Below, piece by piece: positions 1 to 8,413 of a stretch of 56,002 bases of DNA. The stretch is from positions 1 through 56,002 of the forward strand of contig JAHWIK010000030.1 of assembly GCA_019322485.1 (NCBI GenBank). The letters are read 5' to 3'. This stretch comes from Candidatus Woesearchaeota archaeon (GTDB lineage: Archaea; Nanobdellota; Nanobdellia; Woesearchaeales; JAHWIC01). Every line of letters begins with the position of its first letter. Position 1 is the first letter of the stretch. The position numbers were made by a program, and so were the translations under genes. The notes under the pieces were generated by a model. The model saw only the letters and a program-made list of their open reading frames with translations. It was not told where the DNA came from and searched no databases.

Positions 1-876
1 AAAGTCTGCCGCATTTTTATCCTGCTCTGAAACCAAATCTTCAGGAGCAGAATTCATTATCTTCTCAAGCTCCTCTGTTGAAAGGACATTATCGCCATCA
101 TCGTAATTATCTAGAAGATATTTCTTTACCCTTGCTAGGGCATTTCGGAGGTTCTGATATTCCCTTGCTATTAGTCTTCCATCACCATCTTCATCAAATT
201 GTTTTATCAAAACCTTATATGTAAAATCGTCAATCACAATTGCTTCATCATCAGCATATGCTGTTGTTCCTCCAAATAATCCTACTGAAAGAGTACCAAT
301 CACAGTAGCAGCAACAGCTGCAGCTTTTGAGAACCAGGAAGTTCTTTGGTGGTTCAAATATATTGAAAGGTCAGTAACACGCCTGCCAACATAATTTCCA
401 ACCTTAGAATCCCTTGCAGCAACTACACCTAATTGCTCATCTCCATCTAGTCTTTCTGTAAGGCTGAAATAAGCATCTCTTAACTCTTCTACTGAATGTC
501 CTCTGAGTTGTCCATTGAGAACGTCTCTCTCAACATCAGTAAGTCCTTCTACTCCATCCACTACATGCTCAGCATATTTCCGTGGATTTTTCTGGAACTC
601 ATCAATATCACTTAAAGCCCTGGAAACCTTAGCTCCGATATTTTTATCAGTTTCAGCAATTCTGCCTAAAGCTCCACTCTTCATCCTTTGTCTTATATAG
701 TCTCCTGCCATAGACAGTTGATCCAGAGAAAACATACCATAATCTCCATTAAGAACCTGTGTTAATGCAAGTGAAGAAGAAAGCGCCTTAGCTGCATATT
801 GAGCTGCATTACTGCCAGAAACTGTCACTTCCAGCCCTGGACTCTGATAATCTGTATTAGACTGTTTATCTGCCAT
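1..876 (-). CDS. EF-hand membrane protein, partial (3' end beyond window)
   Basis: The minus frame is open from an ATG at 876 to the window edge, giving 292 residues without a stop. The start is supported by an AGGTGG motif just upstream and a TATA-like element near 938-950. The N-terminal ~170 residues are polar and helical. One hydrophobic segment (roughly residues 180-205, Ala/Val/Gly-rich, ending TTAYA) looks like a membrane anchor or late signal. After it comes a clear EF-hand loop (FDEDGDGRLIAREY) and a second, weaker one (DNYDDGDNVLSTEE). This suggests an extracytoplasmic calcium-binding domain. I do not recognise the family. Being cut by the window edge, it lacks a stop and is easily missed by ORF calling. 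Confidence 0.75.
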   Translation of the reverse strand, partial: MADKQSNTDYQSPGLEVTVSGSNAAQYAAKALSSSLALTQVLNGDYGMFSLDQLSMAGDYIRQRMKSGALGRIAETDKNIGAKVSRALSDIDEFQKNPRKYAEHVVDGVEGLTDVERDVLNGQLRGHSVEELRDAYFSLTERLDGDEQLGVVAARDSKVGNYVGRRVTDLSIYLNHQRTSWFSKAAAVAATVIGTLSVGLFGGTTAYADDEAIVIDDFTYKVLIKQFDEDGDGRLIAREYQNLRNALARVKKYLLDNYDDGDNVLSTEELEKIMNSAPEDLVSEQDKNAADF

Positions 877-937
877 TAAGATTCCACCTAATATGATATA
901 CTCTACACACCCCCAAATGAGGCTGAAATAGGGAGGA

Positions 938-950
938 GTATTTAAAGCTT
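938..950 (-). promoter_or_regulatory. TATA box for the EF-hand gene
   Basis: On the minus strand this reads as CTTTAAATAC, about 60 bases upstream of the ATG at 876, leaving room for a short leader that carries the AGGTGG ribosome site. The rest of the 877-1041 gap is AT-rich and shows nothing else I can name. Confidence 0.4.
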
Positions 951-1041
951 TCGTTCATGTAACCACCCTCTGATGGTAAACAAGTATTTAAGAAGTAGAG
1001 CATTTGAATTGGACACTATATATAACATAAAAAAAATCTGG

Positions 1042-2238
1042 TTATTCTTTCTTGAAATGCTCTGCATTGCCTTTTAGAGCCTCTAATGCATCTAGTGTTC
1101 CATCCTTTAGATAGCTGATAGAAGCACCACCACCAGTTGAAACCTTCATATTTGGCACCCCCTTGTAAGCTAGGGCCGAGTCCCCACCGCCAACAACAAC
1201 CTTAATGTTTTGGTTTGCACTTATTGCAGCTGCAAGCTCCCCAGTTCCTTTTGTAAAGCCTTTCTCAAATATACCAAGCGGGCCAAAGATTATTGCAAAG
1301 TCACATGAGCTTATACTTGATTTTACATCCTCTGAGATTATGATATCAGCAATTGCATAGCCATCACTAACTCCATCCTTTATTGAGAGTGTTTTCTGGT
1401 CTTCCCATGTATCAGGCTTTGCGACAACAACCTGCTCACCAAGAATAAGATTACTGCATTTTTCAAGTATCTCTTTTGCTTCCTCAGCATAGTCTTTCCC
1501 TTTCTCTTCTGCGAGAGAACCTCCTATATTCATTCCTGCAGCCTTTTGTATTACACTATACGGAACACCCCCTACAACAACCAGGGAAACCTTCTTTGCA
1601 AGCTTCTTTATTGCCTTCATCTTTTCCTTAAGCTTCTTCCCGCCAATAACTAAGACTTTCTTCCCTTCTGAAGCAACTACCTCCCCCCATATCTCTAGTT
1701 CTTCCTTCATCAAATATCCAGCTGCAACCTCTTTGCCTTGCTGTAAAAGATGCAACGGAACACCTGCTGTTGAGGCATGCGCCCTATGCGCAGTCCCAAA
1801 GGCATCGTTAACATATACATCAGCAAGTTTTGCCAGGCTTTCAACAAATCCTGCTTCATTAGCTTCCTCTCCAGGATGGAATCTAAGATTTTCTAGTAAA
1901 ATAACATCACCATCAGCCATGCCATTGACAAGAGCCTCAACCTCATCCCCAATACAATCAGGAGCAAGCTTAACCTCTTTGCCTAGTTTTTCACCTAATG
2001 CAACAGCAACTGGTTTTAAACTTAGCTCGGCAACAATCTTTCCTTCAGGCCTTCCAAAATGTGACATAAGAACTACTTTAGCACCATTATCTGAGAGATA
2101 TTTTATTGTAGGTAAAGCAGCATCTATCCTTGTGTAATCCTTAATCTTCCCTTCTTTCATAGGAACATTAAGATCAAGTCTTGCAAGAACACACTTCCCT
2201 TTAACATCAACCTCTTCTATTGTCTTATAATCAGCCAT
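1042..2238 (-). CDS. pgk: phosphoglycerate kinase
   Basis: Interconverts 1,3-bisphosphoglycerate plus ADP with 3-phosphoglycerate plus ATP in lower glycolysis. The 398-residue length is usual. Visible signatures are the N-terminal substrate-binding stretch (LDLNVP), the SHFGRPEG motif, FGPLGIFE and the C-terminal nucleotide-binding loop VVGGGDS. A GTG at 2253 would extend the frame, but that GTG is part of the GAGGTGG ribosome-binding motif for the ATG at 2238, so the ATG is the better start. With the GAPDH gene at 7349-8347 it gives the two consecutive lower-glycolysis steps, though the genes are not in one operon. Confidence 0.96.
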   Translation of the reverse strand: MADYKTIEEVDVKGKCVLARLDLNVPMKEGKIKDYTRIDAALPTIKYLSDNGAKVVLMSHFGRPEGKIVAELSLKPVAVALGEKLGKEVKLAPDCIGDEVEALVNGMADGDVILLENLRFHPGEEANEAGFVESLAKLADVYVNDAFGTAHRAHASTAGVPLHLLQQGKEVAAGYLMKEELEIWGEVVASEGKKVLVIGGKKLKEKMKAIKKLAKKVSLVVVGGVPYSVIQKAAGMNIGGSLAEEKGKDYAEEAKEILEKCSNLILGEQVVVAKPDTWEDQKTLSIKDGVSDGYAIADIIISEDVKSSISSCDFAIIFGPLGIFEKGFTKGTGELAAAISANQNIKVVVGGGDSALAYKGVPNMKVSTGGGASISYLKDGTLDALEALKGNAEHFKKE

Positions 2239-2293
2239 AACTAACCACCTCACAAACCTCCAAAAATTATAAGAATTTAAAGTTTATGTAAAT

Positions 2294-3424
2294 TTATTGT
2301 AACTTTTGCAAGATTACTCTCGCAAAATCAATAAGAATCCTAAGCGGCGGCCTCTTTAATTCAATTGCATTGTAAGGGCACAGCTCATGGCAGCAGTAGC
2401 ACTTAAGGCACTTCTTGTCGAATATATGCGCCTTTCCCTTGACAAGTTTTATTGTCTTTGCAGGGCACGCTTTTATGCAGATACCGCATGCTCTGCATTT
2501 GTCCTTTATAACAAAAGGCCTTAACATTGCCTGGCTGAACACAAACTTTCCTACGAATGCAGGAACATACCTTATATCTGCAGGTTGTTTGTACTTTACC
2601 TCTACATTTTTCTTCCCAACAACCTCAACCTTGCCCTTGAAAATCCCTCGCTCAATTGCAAGTTTATTCGTTTTTATTTCCATGGGGTTATAGCCGATTA
2701 TTTTGGCTGCAACCAGGTCAAGAGCAACAGCATCTTTACTGGCTGCAATAATGTTTGTTTTCTTCTTGATACCAGCAGCTCCAGGACCATTGCCTTCTAT
2801 GCCAACAACACCATCAATAATATTCAGCTGGGGTTTAACAATAGAATACAAATCCAATAATAAATGCCCAAAATGCTCCTCCTTTGGAGCAATTGTATGG
2901 CATTTTGATTTTCCAGCGCCAGGAATAGAGCCAAACATATTCTTAACTGCTCCAGTGTATTTCATCAATGTGTGAGTCTTTAGCTTCGGGAGATTAATAA
3001 TATAATCAGCATTAAGAACAGGCTTTGCAATATTTACTTTTTTCAGGACCTTTGCACCTTTTATCTCCACCTTCTTTGACAGTCCTTCAAAACTTATTAA
3101 CTCAGCATTAAACCTTTCTGCAACCTTTTTCATTCCGCTTATCTCTAAAGCATTGCTTGTGTAGCCGTACTTACCCATTCCAGAAGAATCACCAACCATA
3201 ACCTTAACATTCATTGGCTTCAGAATTCTGCAGACAGCAGCAGCTACACTTGGATGTGTTGTTATTCCTGCTTCTGGTTTTCTTGCAGAAAGAACATTAG
3301 GCTTGAGCAGAACTTTGCTTCCTTTTTTTATCTTTATACCGCCAATAAGGTCAATGCTCTTCTTTACTGCTTTGTAAACCTCTTTTTCATTATAGGAGTT
3401 GCATTTAACAACCGATACTTTCAT
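2294..3424 (-). CDS. DUF362 domain protein with two C-terminal [4Fe-4S] clusters
   Basis: 376 residues. The first ~290 match the DUF362 fold (LLKPN near the N-terminus, then TTHPSVAAAV, GDSSGMG, INLPKLKTHT and a MFGSIPG stretch). The C-terminal ~80 residues carry two ferredoxin motifs, CRACGICIKACP and CLKCYCCHELCP, each able to hold a [4Fe-4S] cluster. Members of this family are annotated as iron-sulfur proteins of unknown substrate. In this window it could be an electron carrier partner of the [FeFe] hydrogenase at 8414-11653, but that is only inference. It is divergent from the gene at 3552 across a short AT-rich promoter region. Confidence 0.85.
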   Translation of the reverse strand: MKVSVVKCNSYNEKEVYKAVKKSIDLIGGIKIKKGSKVLLKPNVLSARKPEAGITTHPSVAAAVCRILKPMNVKVMVGDSSGMGKYGYTSNALEISGMKKVAERFNAELISFEGLSKKVEIKGAKVLKKVNIAKPVLNADYIINLPKLKTHTLMKYTGAVKNMFGSIPGAGKSKCHTIAPKEEHFGHLLLDLYSIVKPQLNIIDGVVGIEGNGPGAAGIKKKTNIIAASKDAVALDLVAAKIIGYNPMEIKTNKLAIERGIFKGKVEVVGKKNVEVKYKQPADIRYVPAFVGKFVFSQAMLRPFVIKDKCRACGICIKACPAKTIKLVKGKAHIFDKKCLKCYCCHELCPYNAIELKRPPLRILIDFARVILQKLQ

Positions 3425-3508
3425 GATAGAGGAAATTATTTTTCTGTTTTAAATAGTTTATCAATAAAATATCCTAAATTATCTCCAAACCAGTATACAA
3501 AAAGCAAC

Positions 3509-3517
3509 ATTTATATA
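3509..3517 (+). promoter_or_regulatory. TATA box for the 3552 gene
   Basis: ATTTATATA lies about 25-30 bases before the likely transcript start and ~40 bases before the TTG at 3552. A G-rich ribosome-binding stretch (GGGGGG at 3541-3546) sits between them. Confidence 0.45.
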
Positions 3518-3551
3518 CCTGTATAAACTTCTACAGTATCGGGGGGTAAGT

Positions 3552-3968
3552 TTGGTAATATTATTCGATACATTTAATTTACCAGAGAATATTTTCGAGA
3601 TAATCTTTGCTACAAAACAGCAGAAGATAGTAGGAGAAGTTCTAATTAGGTTAATGAAGGAAAAAGGCGGAGAAATAACCAAAACAGAGATGTCTTTTAT
3701 TGCAACACACCTTCATGAAGGCAAATTAGTAACAGAGATTAATGAGCCTGAGTACAGGGGAAAACAGGTAAAGCTTTCTTATAACAAGCGCCAGTTTTAT
3801 GATAGAATCCTAACTCCCATGAAAAGCATGGGTATTATATACTATGATTTATACAAAAAAACATATAAGCTTTCTGACAAGTTTAATAAAGAGCTCCAAA
3901 AGATTGGACTGATGTGGCTGCATGAATTAAACAAGCCAGCCCAGAAGTTGAATATAAAGAAGAAATAG
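3552..3968 (+). CDS. small winged-helix-like protein of unknown function
   Basis: 138 residues. The predicted start is TTG at 3552, five bases after a run of six G, a plausible ribosome site. The protein is basic at its C-terminus, has no membrane segment, and reads like a compact helix-strand domain. The segment around GEVLIRLMKEKGGEITKTEM, followed by YNKRQFYDRILTPMKSMGII and DLYKKTYKLSDKFNKEL, resembles a winged-helix arrangement (helices followed by a hairpin wing). A DNA-binding regulator is the most natural guess. I do not recognise the family. Confidence 0.55.
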   Translation: MVILFDTFNLPENIFEIIFATKQQKIVGEVLIRLMKEKGGEITKTEMSFIATHLHEGKLVTEINEPEYRGKQVKLSYNKRQFYDRILTPMKSMGIIYYDLYKKTYKLSDKFNKELQKIGLMWLHELNKPAQKLNIKKK

Positions 3969-4010
3969 CTAATAAAAACCTTTAAATACCATCAAAAAAA
4001 TTTCACTTCT

Positions 4011-4580
4011 ATGATAGGTAAGAGGTTGTTTGAACGTACACTAAAAGATACTCCTGTTAATTCTCCAAAAGGAAATAACATTATAAGTCCTGCTAATGGA
4101 AGAATAGTTGGCATAATAAAGATATCTGATAAAAAAAAGCTAAGAATCAGAAAAGGTCTTCTTGGCTTGGTAGAATCTACAATAAAAGGCATTATCAAAG
4201 AAGGCTATATCATCTCAATATTCATGAGGGTGCATGACAACCATATAAACAGAGCCCCCCTGGATGCAAAAGTGCTGTCTGTGAGGCATTCAAAAGGAAA
4301 GTTCAGGCCAGCTATATCTCTTGGAGCCCTAAAAAATGAAAAGACAGAGATTGTTTTGGACAGCGAAATAGGAAAAATAAAAGTAATCCAGATTGCTGGT
4401 TATCTTGCAAGGAGAATAGAAACATTTATCAAACCTGGTGATATAATAAAAAAAGGCCAGTCTATTGGATTAATAAAACTTGGAAGCCAGGTAACGATGA
4501 TACTGCCTTCAAATGTTAAGATTAAAGTGAGAAAAAGACAGAAAGTAAAAGCAGGCACATCCATTATTGGTGAATTTTAA
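4011..4580 (+). CDS. phosphatidylserine decarboxylase-related protein (archaetidylserine decarboxylase)
   Basis: Converts the serine head group of a phospholipid to ethanolamine. The 189-residue size fits the short archaeal/bacterial PSD class. HDNHINRAP (residues 75-83) is the conserved His region, and LGSQV (157-161) is the self-cleavage motif, in which Ser159 would become the pyruvoyl cofactor at the head of the small alpha chain. Its TAA overlaps the next gene's ATG (TAATG), so the two are translationally coupled. That partner is the expected serine-lipid synthase. Confidence 0.87.
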   Translation: MIGKRLFERTLKDTPVNSPKGNNIISPANGRIVGIIKISDKKKLRIRKGLLGLVESTIKGIIKEGYIISIFMRVHDNHINRAPLDAKVLSVRHSKGKFRPAISLGALKNEKTEIVLDSEIGKIKVIQIAGYLARRIETFIKPGDIIKKGQSIGLIKLGSQVTMILPSNVKIKVRKRQKVKAGTSIIGEF

Positions 4581-5086
4581 TGGATTTAACTAAATTACTA
4601 AAGATTAGCGATGCACTGACACTCCTTAATGTAGTCTCTGGCTTGCTTTGCATTTTCTTTGCAATTATTGGCAAACCAGAGATTGCTGCTGTTTTATTGC
4701 TTATAGCAGTAGGTTTTGATTATTTTGATGGAAAGAGCGCAAAAAAGAGGGGCATAGAAAATGAATTTGGGAAAGAACTTGATTCTTTAGCAGACATTAT
4801 CAGCTTTGGAATTGCTCCCTGTGTTTTTGTATTTCTCCTGGTTAAAGACATAAGATTTGCTTTGGTCTACATTTTATATATTTTAGCTGGGGTAATAAGG
4901 CTTGCAAGGTACAATATTGCAGAAGCCACAGCTTATTTTGAAGGAATGCCAATAACTGTAAATGGTGTAGCTGTTCCATTGCTCTATTTTGTCTTTGCCG
5001 GCTATAACTGGTTTTATGTATATTATGCATACCTTATTCTGGCAGCGTTCTTAATGGTGAGTTCTATAAAATTCAAGAAATTATAA
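4580..5086 (+). CDS. pssA: CDP-alcohol phosphatidyltransferase (archaetidylserine synthase-like)
   Basis: Integral membrane enzyme that would transfer serine onto a CDP-activated lipid. It shows the family signature DYFDG at 47-51, then G64, D68 and D72 (DSLAD), which bind the divalent metal and CDP moiety. The usual Arg after the signature Ala is Lys here (SAKK). 168 residues with about five hydrophobic helices is normal for the short archaeal form. It is coupled by one base to the decarboxylase, so serine-lipid synthesis and decarboxylation are made together. The head-group specificity is inferred from this pairing. Confidence 0.87.
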   Translation: MDLTKLLKISDALTLLNVVSGLLCIFFAIIGKPEIAAVLLLIAVGFDYFDGKSAKKRGIENEFGKELDSLADIISFGIAPCVFVFLLVKDIRFALVYILYILAGVIRLARYNIAEATAYFEGMPITVNGVAVPLLYFVFAGYNWFYVYYAYLILAAFLMVSSIKFKKL

Positions 5087-5111
5087 AAAAGAATAAAACT
5101 AAAATAAAAAT

Positions 5112-7076
5112 TTAAAGAAATAGTGGTAAAAACACCAAAGCCACAATACTCATCAGCTTTATCAAGATGTTAAGCGATGGTCCTGAGGTATCTTTGCAAG
5201 GGTCTCCAACAGTATCGCCAACAACTGCAGCTTTATGGGCAGGGCTTCCCTTTCCTCCTAACTTGCCTGTTTCTATATACTTCTTTGCATTATCCCATGC
5301 ACCGCCTGCATTTGCCATAAATACTGCCAACAAAAATCCGGTTACAATTGCACCAGCAAGAAGCCCTCCAAGCGCTTCGAGATTCCATAATCCAACTCCA
5401 ATTGGAACAAGTATTGCGAGCAGGCTTGGTATAATCATTTCTTTTAAAGCAGCACCAGTGCTTATTGAAACACATTTTGCATAGTCTGGTTTCGCCTTGC
5501 CTTGCATCAGGCCTTTTGTTTTTTTGAACTGCCTTCTTACCTCTTCAATCATCTTAAAAGCAGCCTTGCCAACAGCTCTCAAGGTAATCGAAGAAAAGAT
5601 AAACGGCAGAACACCGCCAATAAATAAACCAACAATCACATTTGGATTTATTATGTTCATGACAAGGTCAGTTCCAGTTAGCTGTTTGACAACCTGCGTA
5701 TAAGAAGCAAACAATGCAAGTGCAGTTAAAGCAGCACTTCCAATTGCAAATCCCTTGCCAATTGCAGCAGTTGTGTTACCAACAGCATCAAGGGCTTCTG
5801 CACGTCTCCTAACAACACCACCAAGGTTAGCCATCTCAGCTATGCCGGCAGCATTATCAGCAACAGGCCCATAGGTATCAGCTGCAAGTGTAATGCCTAG
5901 TGTAGACAGCATTCCAACAGCAGCAATTGCAATTCCATAAAGGCCTCCAAAATGATAAGCAACCAAGATTGCAGCAGAAACAGCAAGCACAGGAATTAAT
6001 GTAGACATCATACCAACAGCAAGCCCATCTATCACATTTGTTGCAGCTCCTGTTTTAGAAGCCTCAGCAATAGCTTTAGTAGGTTTGTTTCCAGTCCCTG
6101 TAAAATATTCTGTTGACAGGCCAATTATAATGCCTGCAACAAGCCCAGCAATAGTTGAATAAAAAAGACTGATGCTCCCAATAATAACTCCAATCACAAA
6201 ATAAGAGCCAATAGCCATTAAGCCTGCAGCAGCAAATATACCTCTGTCAAGAATTCTGCCTAGATTGCCAGATTTTTTCTTAGTCCTAACAAAGAGTGTT
6301 CCAATAATTGAAGCAATTATTCCTGTTCCAGCCAAAGCAAGAGGCAGCATAACACCTTTAGCTGCAAAAGCAACAGTACCTATAACCATCGCAGCAATGA
6401 TTGAATCAACATAACTCTCAAACAAATCAGCACCCATCCCAGCAACATCCCCCACATTGTCACCGACATTATCAGCAATAACAGCAGGGTTCCTTGGGTC
6501 ATCTTCTGGTATGCCAGCTTCTACTTTTCCAACTAAATCAGCACCAACATCAGCTCCCTTTGTATAGATGCCACCGCCAACTCTTGCGAATAATGCAATA
6601 GAAGAAGCACCAAAACCAAAGCCATAGATAATATTTGGGTCCCCAAACACCATATAAAGTGCGGTAACGCCAAGCAAACCTAAACCAACAACTGTAAGAC
6701 CCATCACAACCCCGGATGAAAAGGCAACCTTCAAGCCATCACCAATATGTTTCTTAGCAGCATTTGCTGTCCTTGAATTTGCGCTTGTTGCAATCCTCAT
6801 CCCAAAGTTGCCAGCAAGTGCAGAAAATACAGCGCCAATAACAAAAGCTATTGTTATGTTCTTTCCGATAAGGAAATATAAAACACAGCCAACAATAACC
6901 ATAAAGACCAGAAGTATGTAATATTCTTTCCTAAGAAACGCCATAGCACCCTGCTTTATTGCGTGAGAAATCTCTTTTACCTTTTCATCGCCTTGCGGCT
7001 TTTTCATAATCTTTACTGCAGTAAAAATAGCAAAACCCAATGCAATCAGACTTATAATTAAAATATATATCAACAT
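5112..7076 (-). CDS. hppA: membrane-bound proton/sodium-translocating pyrophosphatase
   Basis: Hydrolyses pyrophosphate to pump ions across the membrane. 654 residues with about 15-16 membrane helices. Diagnostic motifs are DVGADLVGKVE, DDPRNPAVIADNVGDNVGD and the C-terminal GDTVGDPCKDTSG. The stretch GNTTAAIGKG carries Ala where potassium-independent enzymes carry Lys (GNTTKA), which places it in the potassium-dependent class. Whether it pumps H+ or Na+ cannot be settled by eye. The ATG at 7076 is preceded by GAGGTGG; an upstream start at 7094 lacks such a site and is rejected. Confidence 0.95.
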   Translation of the reverse strand: MLIYILIISLIALGFAIFTAVKIMKKPQGDEKVKEISHAIKQGAMAFLRKEYYILLVFMVIVGCVLYFLIGKNITIAFVIGAVFSALAGNFGMRIATSANSRTANAAKKHIGDGLKVAFSSGVVMGLTVVGLGLLGVTALYMVFGDPNIIYGFGFGASSIALFARVGGGIYTKGADVGADLVGKVEAGIPEDDPRNPAVIADNVGDNVGDVAGMGADLFESYVDSIIAAMVIGTVAFAAKGVMLPLALAGTGIIASIIGTLFVRTKKKSGNLGRILDRGIFAAAGLMAIGSYFVIGVIIGSISLFYSTIAGLVAGIIIGLSTEYFTGTGNKPTKAIAEASKTGAATNVIDGLAVGMMSTLIPVLAVSAAILVAYHFGGLYGIAIAAVGMLSTLGITLAADTYGPVADNAAGIAEMANLGGVVRRRAEALDAVGNTTAAIGKGFAIGSAALTALALFASYTQVVKQLTGTDLVMNIINPNVIVGLFIGGVLPFIFSSITLRAVGKAAFKMIEEVRRQFKKTKGLMQGKAKPDYAKCVSISTGAALKEMIIPSLLAILVPIGVGLWNLEALGGLLAGAIVTGFLLAVFMANAGGAWDNAKKYIETGKLGGKGSPAHKAAVVGDTVGDPCKDTSGPSLNILIKLMSIVALVFLPLFL

Positions 7077-7183
7077 TTCAAACCACCTCAACATTCCTGA
7101 GAAAATAAGAGTATAAATATCTTTCTACCTGGATTTTTCATCAATAGATGATAAAAACAATAAAAATATCATTAAAAAAACAA

Positions 7184-7314
7184 AAATATGATTTTTGCTT
7201 TCTTCTCTTCATTAAAGCAAAAATCATCCGCAGCATTCCTTTATACTCTAGCTTAAATGGAATGAAGCGGATGAAAATTCCTTTATTGTGGTGGAGAAAG
7301 GAATTTTCAGATTT
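7184..7314 (+). repeat. four-way-junction repeat, copy A (complete)
   Basis: 131 bases in the gap between GAPDH and the pyrophosphatase gene. Closing stem: AAATAT 7184-7189 with AGATTT 7309-7314 (one mismatch). Arm 1: GATTTTTGCTTT 7190-7201 with AAAGCAAAAATC 7214-7225. Arm 2: ATCCGC 7226-7231 with GCGGAT 7267-7272, plus an inner CATTCC/GGAATG stem. Arm 3: GAAAATTCCTTT 7273-7284 with AAAGGAATTTTC 7297-7308. The four stems abut with no unpaired base at the junction. It begins 34 bases after the GAPDH stop. Nothing else is visible in the rest of the gap. Confidence 0.9.
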
Positions 7315-7348
7315 AATTTGTTTTAAATTTTAAAATTAAAAAGAAAAA

Positions 7349-8347
7349 CTATTTCTTAGCCATTATCTTAGCAATATCTATCATCCTGCAGCTGTAGCCC
7401 CATTCATTGTCATACCATCCAAGCACATGGAGTATATTGTCATCAACTCTGCGAGTTAACTGCGAGTCAAATATGCACGAATGAGGGTTTCCTAATATAT
7501 CAGTTGATACAAGTGCTTCCTCGCTGTACTCTAAGACACCTTTCAAATGGCTTTTAGAAACATTCTTGAAGAGTGCATTAACCTCTTCTACAGTTGGTGA
7601 TTTATTGATTTCTGCTACAAATATAACCATGCTTCCATCAGGGACAGGGACCCTTATTGATGCAGCATAAAGCCTTCCTTTTAATTGAGGAATAACCTTT
7701 TGAACTGCTTTTGCAGCTCCTGTTGATGTTGGCACTATGTTCACTGCTGCTGCCCTTGCTCTTCTCAAGTCTTTATGGGGCCCGTCAATATGCCTTTGGT
7801 CTGATGTGTAAGCGTGTATAGTATTCATTACTCCCCCTTCGATTCCAAAGTTGTCATTGATAACCTTAGCCATTGGAGCAAAGCAGTTTGTTGTGCATGA
7901 TGCATTTGATATAATCTTATCATCCTTTTCAATTGTATGCTCATTAATTCCTTTGACAATCTGCTTTATTCCCTCACCCTTTGGAGGAGCACTAAGCAAT
8001 ACCTTTTTTGCACCAGCCTTTAGATGCAAAGATGCAAGCTCTTTTGTTCTAAAAATACCTGTTGATTCAACAACAATATCAACTCCGAGCTTTTTCCATG
8101 GCAGCTTCGTAGGGTCTTTTTCAGAAACAACCTTTATTTTACTTCCATTGACAACCATAGAGTTATCTTTAGCCTCTATTGTTCCAGGAAAAGGCCCATG
8201 CACAGAATCATACCTTAGCAAATGAGCCATTGTTGATGTCGGAGTCAAATCATTAATCGCAACAAAGTCTATCTTTTTATCTTTAATACCAGCCTTTAGA
8301 ACCATCCTTCCTATTCTGCCAAATCCGTTAATAGCTACTTTGACCAT
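7349..8347 (-). CDS. gap: glyceraldehyde-3-phosphate dehydrogenase, bacterial/eukaryotic type
   Basis: Oxidative phosphorylation of glyceraldehyde-3-phosphate with NAD+. The 332 residues match the class I family rather than the usual archaeal class II enzyme. Features: INGFGRIGR Rossmann loop, SNASCTTNCFAP with catalytic Cys151, His178 in NTIHAYTSDQ, and WYDNEWGYS near the C-terminus. Asp33 after the second strand (IND) suggests NAD rather than NADP preference. A GAGGTG ribosome site precedes the ATG. Having this type in an archaeon suggests ancestral transfer from bacteria (inference). The repeat copy A lies just past its stop. Confidence 0.96.
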   Translation of the reverse strand: MVKVAINGFGRIGRMVLKAGIKDKKIDFVAINDLTPTSTMAHLLRYDSVHGPFPGTIEAKDNSMVVNGSKIKVVSEKDPTKLPWKKLGVDIVVESTGIFRTKELASLHLKAGAKKVLLSAPPKGEGIKQIVKGINEHTIEKDDKIISNASCTTNCFAPMAKVINDNFGIEGGVMNTIHAYTSDQRHIDGPHKDLRRARAAAVNIVPTSTGAAKAVQKVIPQLKGRLYAASIRVPVPDGSMVIFVAEINKSPTVEEVNALFKNVSKSHLKGVLEYSEEALVSTDILGNPHSCIFDSQLTRRVDDNILHVLGWYDNEWGYSCRMIDIAKIMAKK

Positions 8348-8413
8348 TGTTACACCTCTTTTTAATATATTATCTCTAAAATTTGCATTATTTAAATATT
8401 GCGGTGTATATGA

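Noticed and set aside
1733..2137. A 134-codon plus frame inside pgk
   Set aside because: Shadow of pgk; no ribosome site and no family resemblance.
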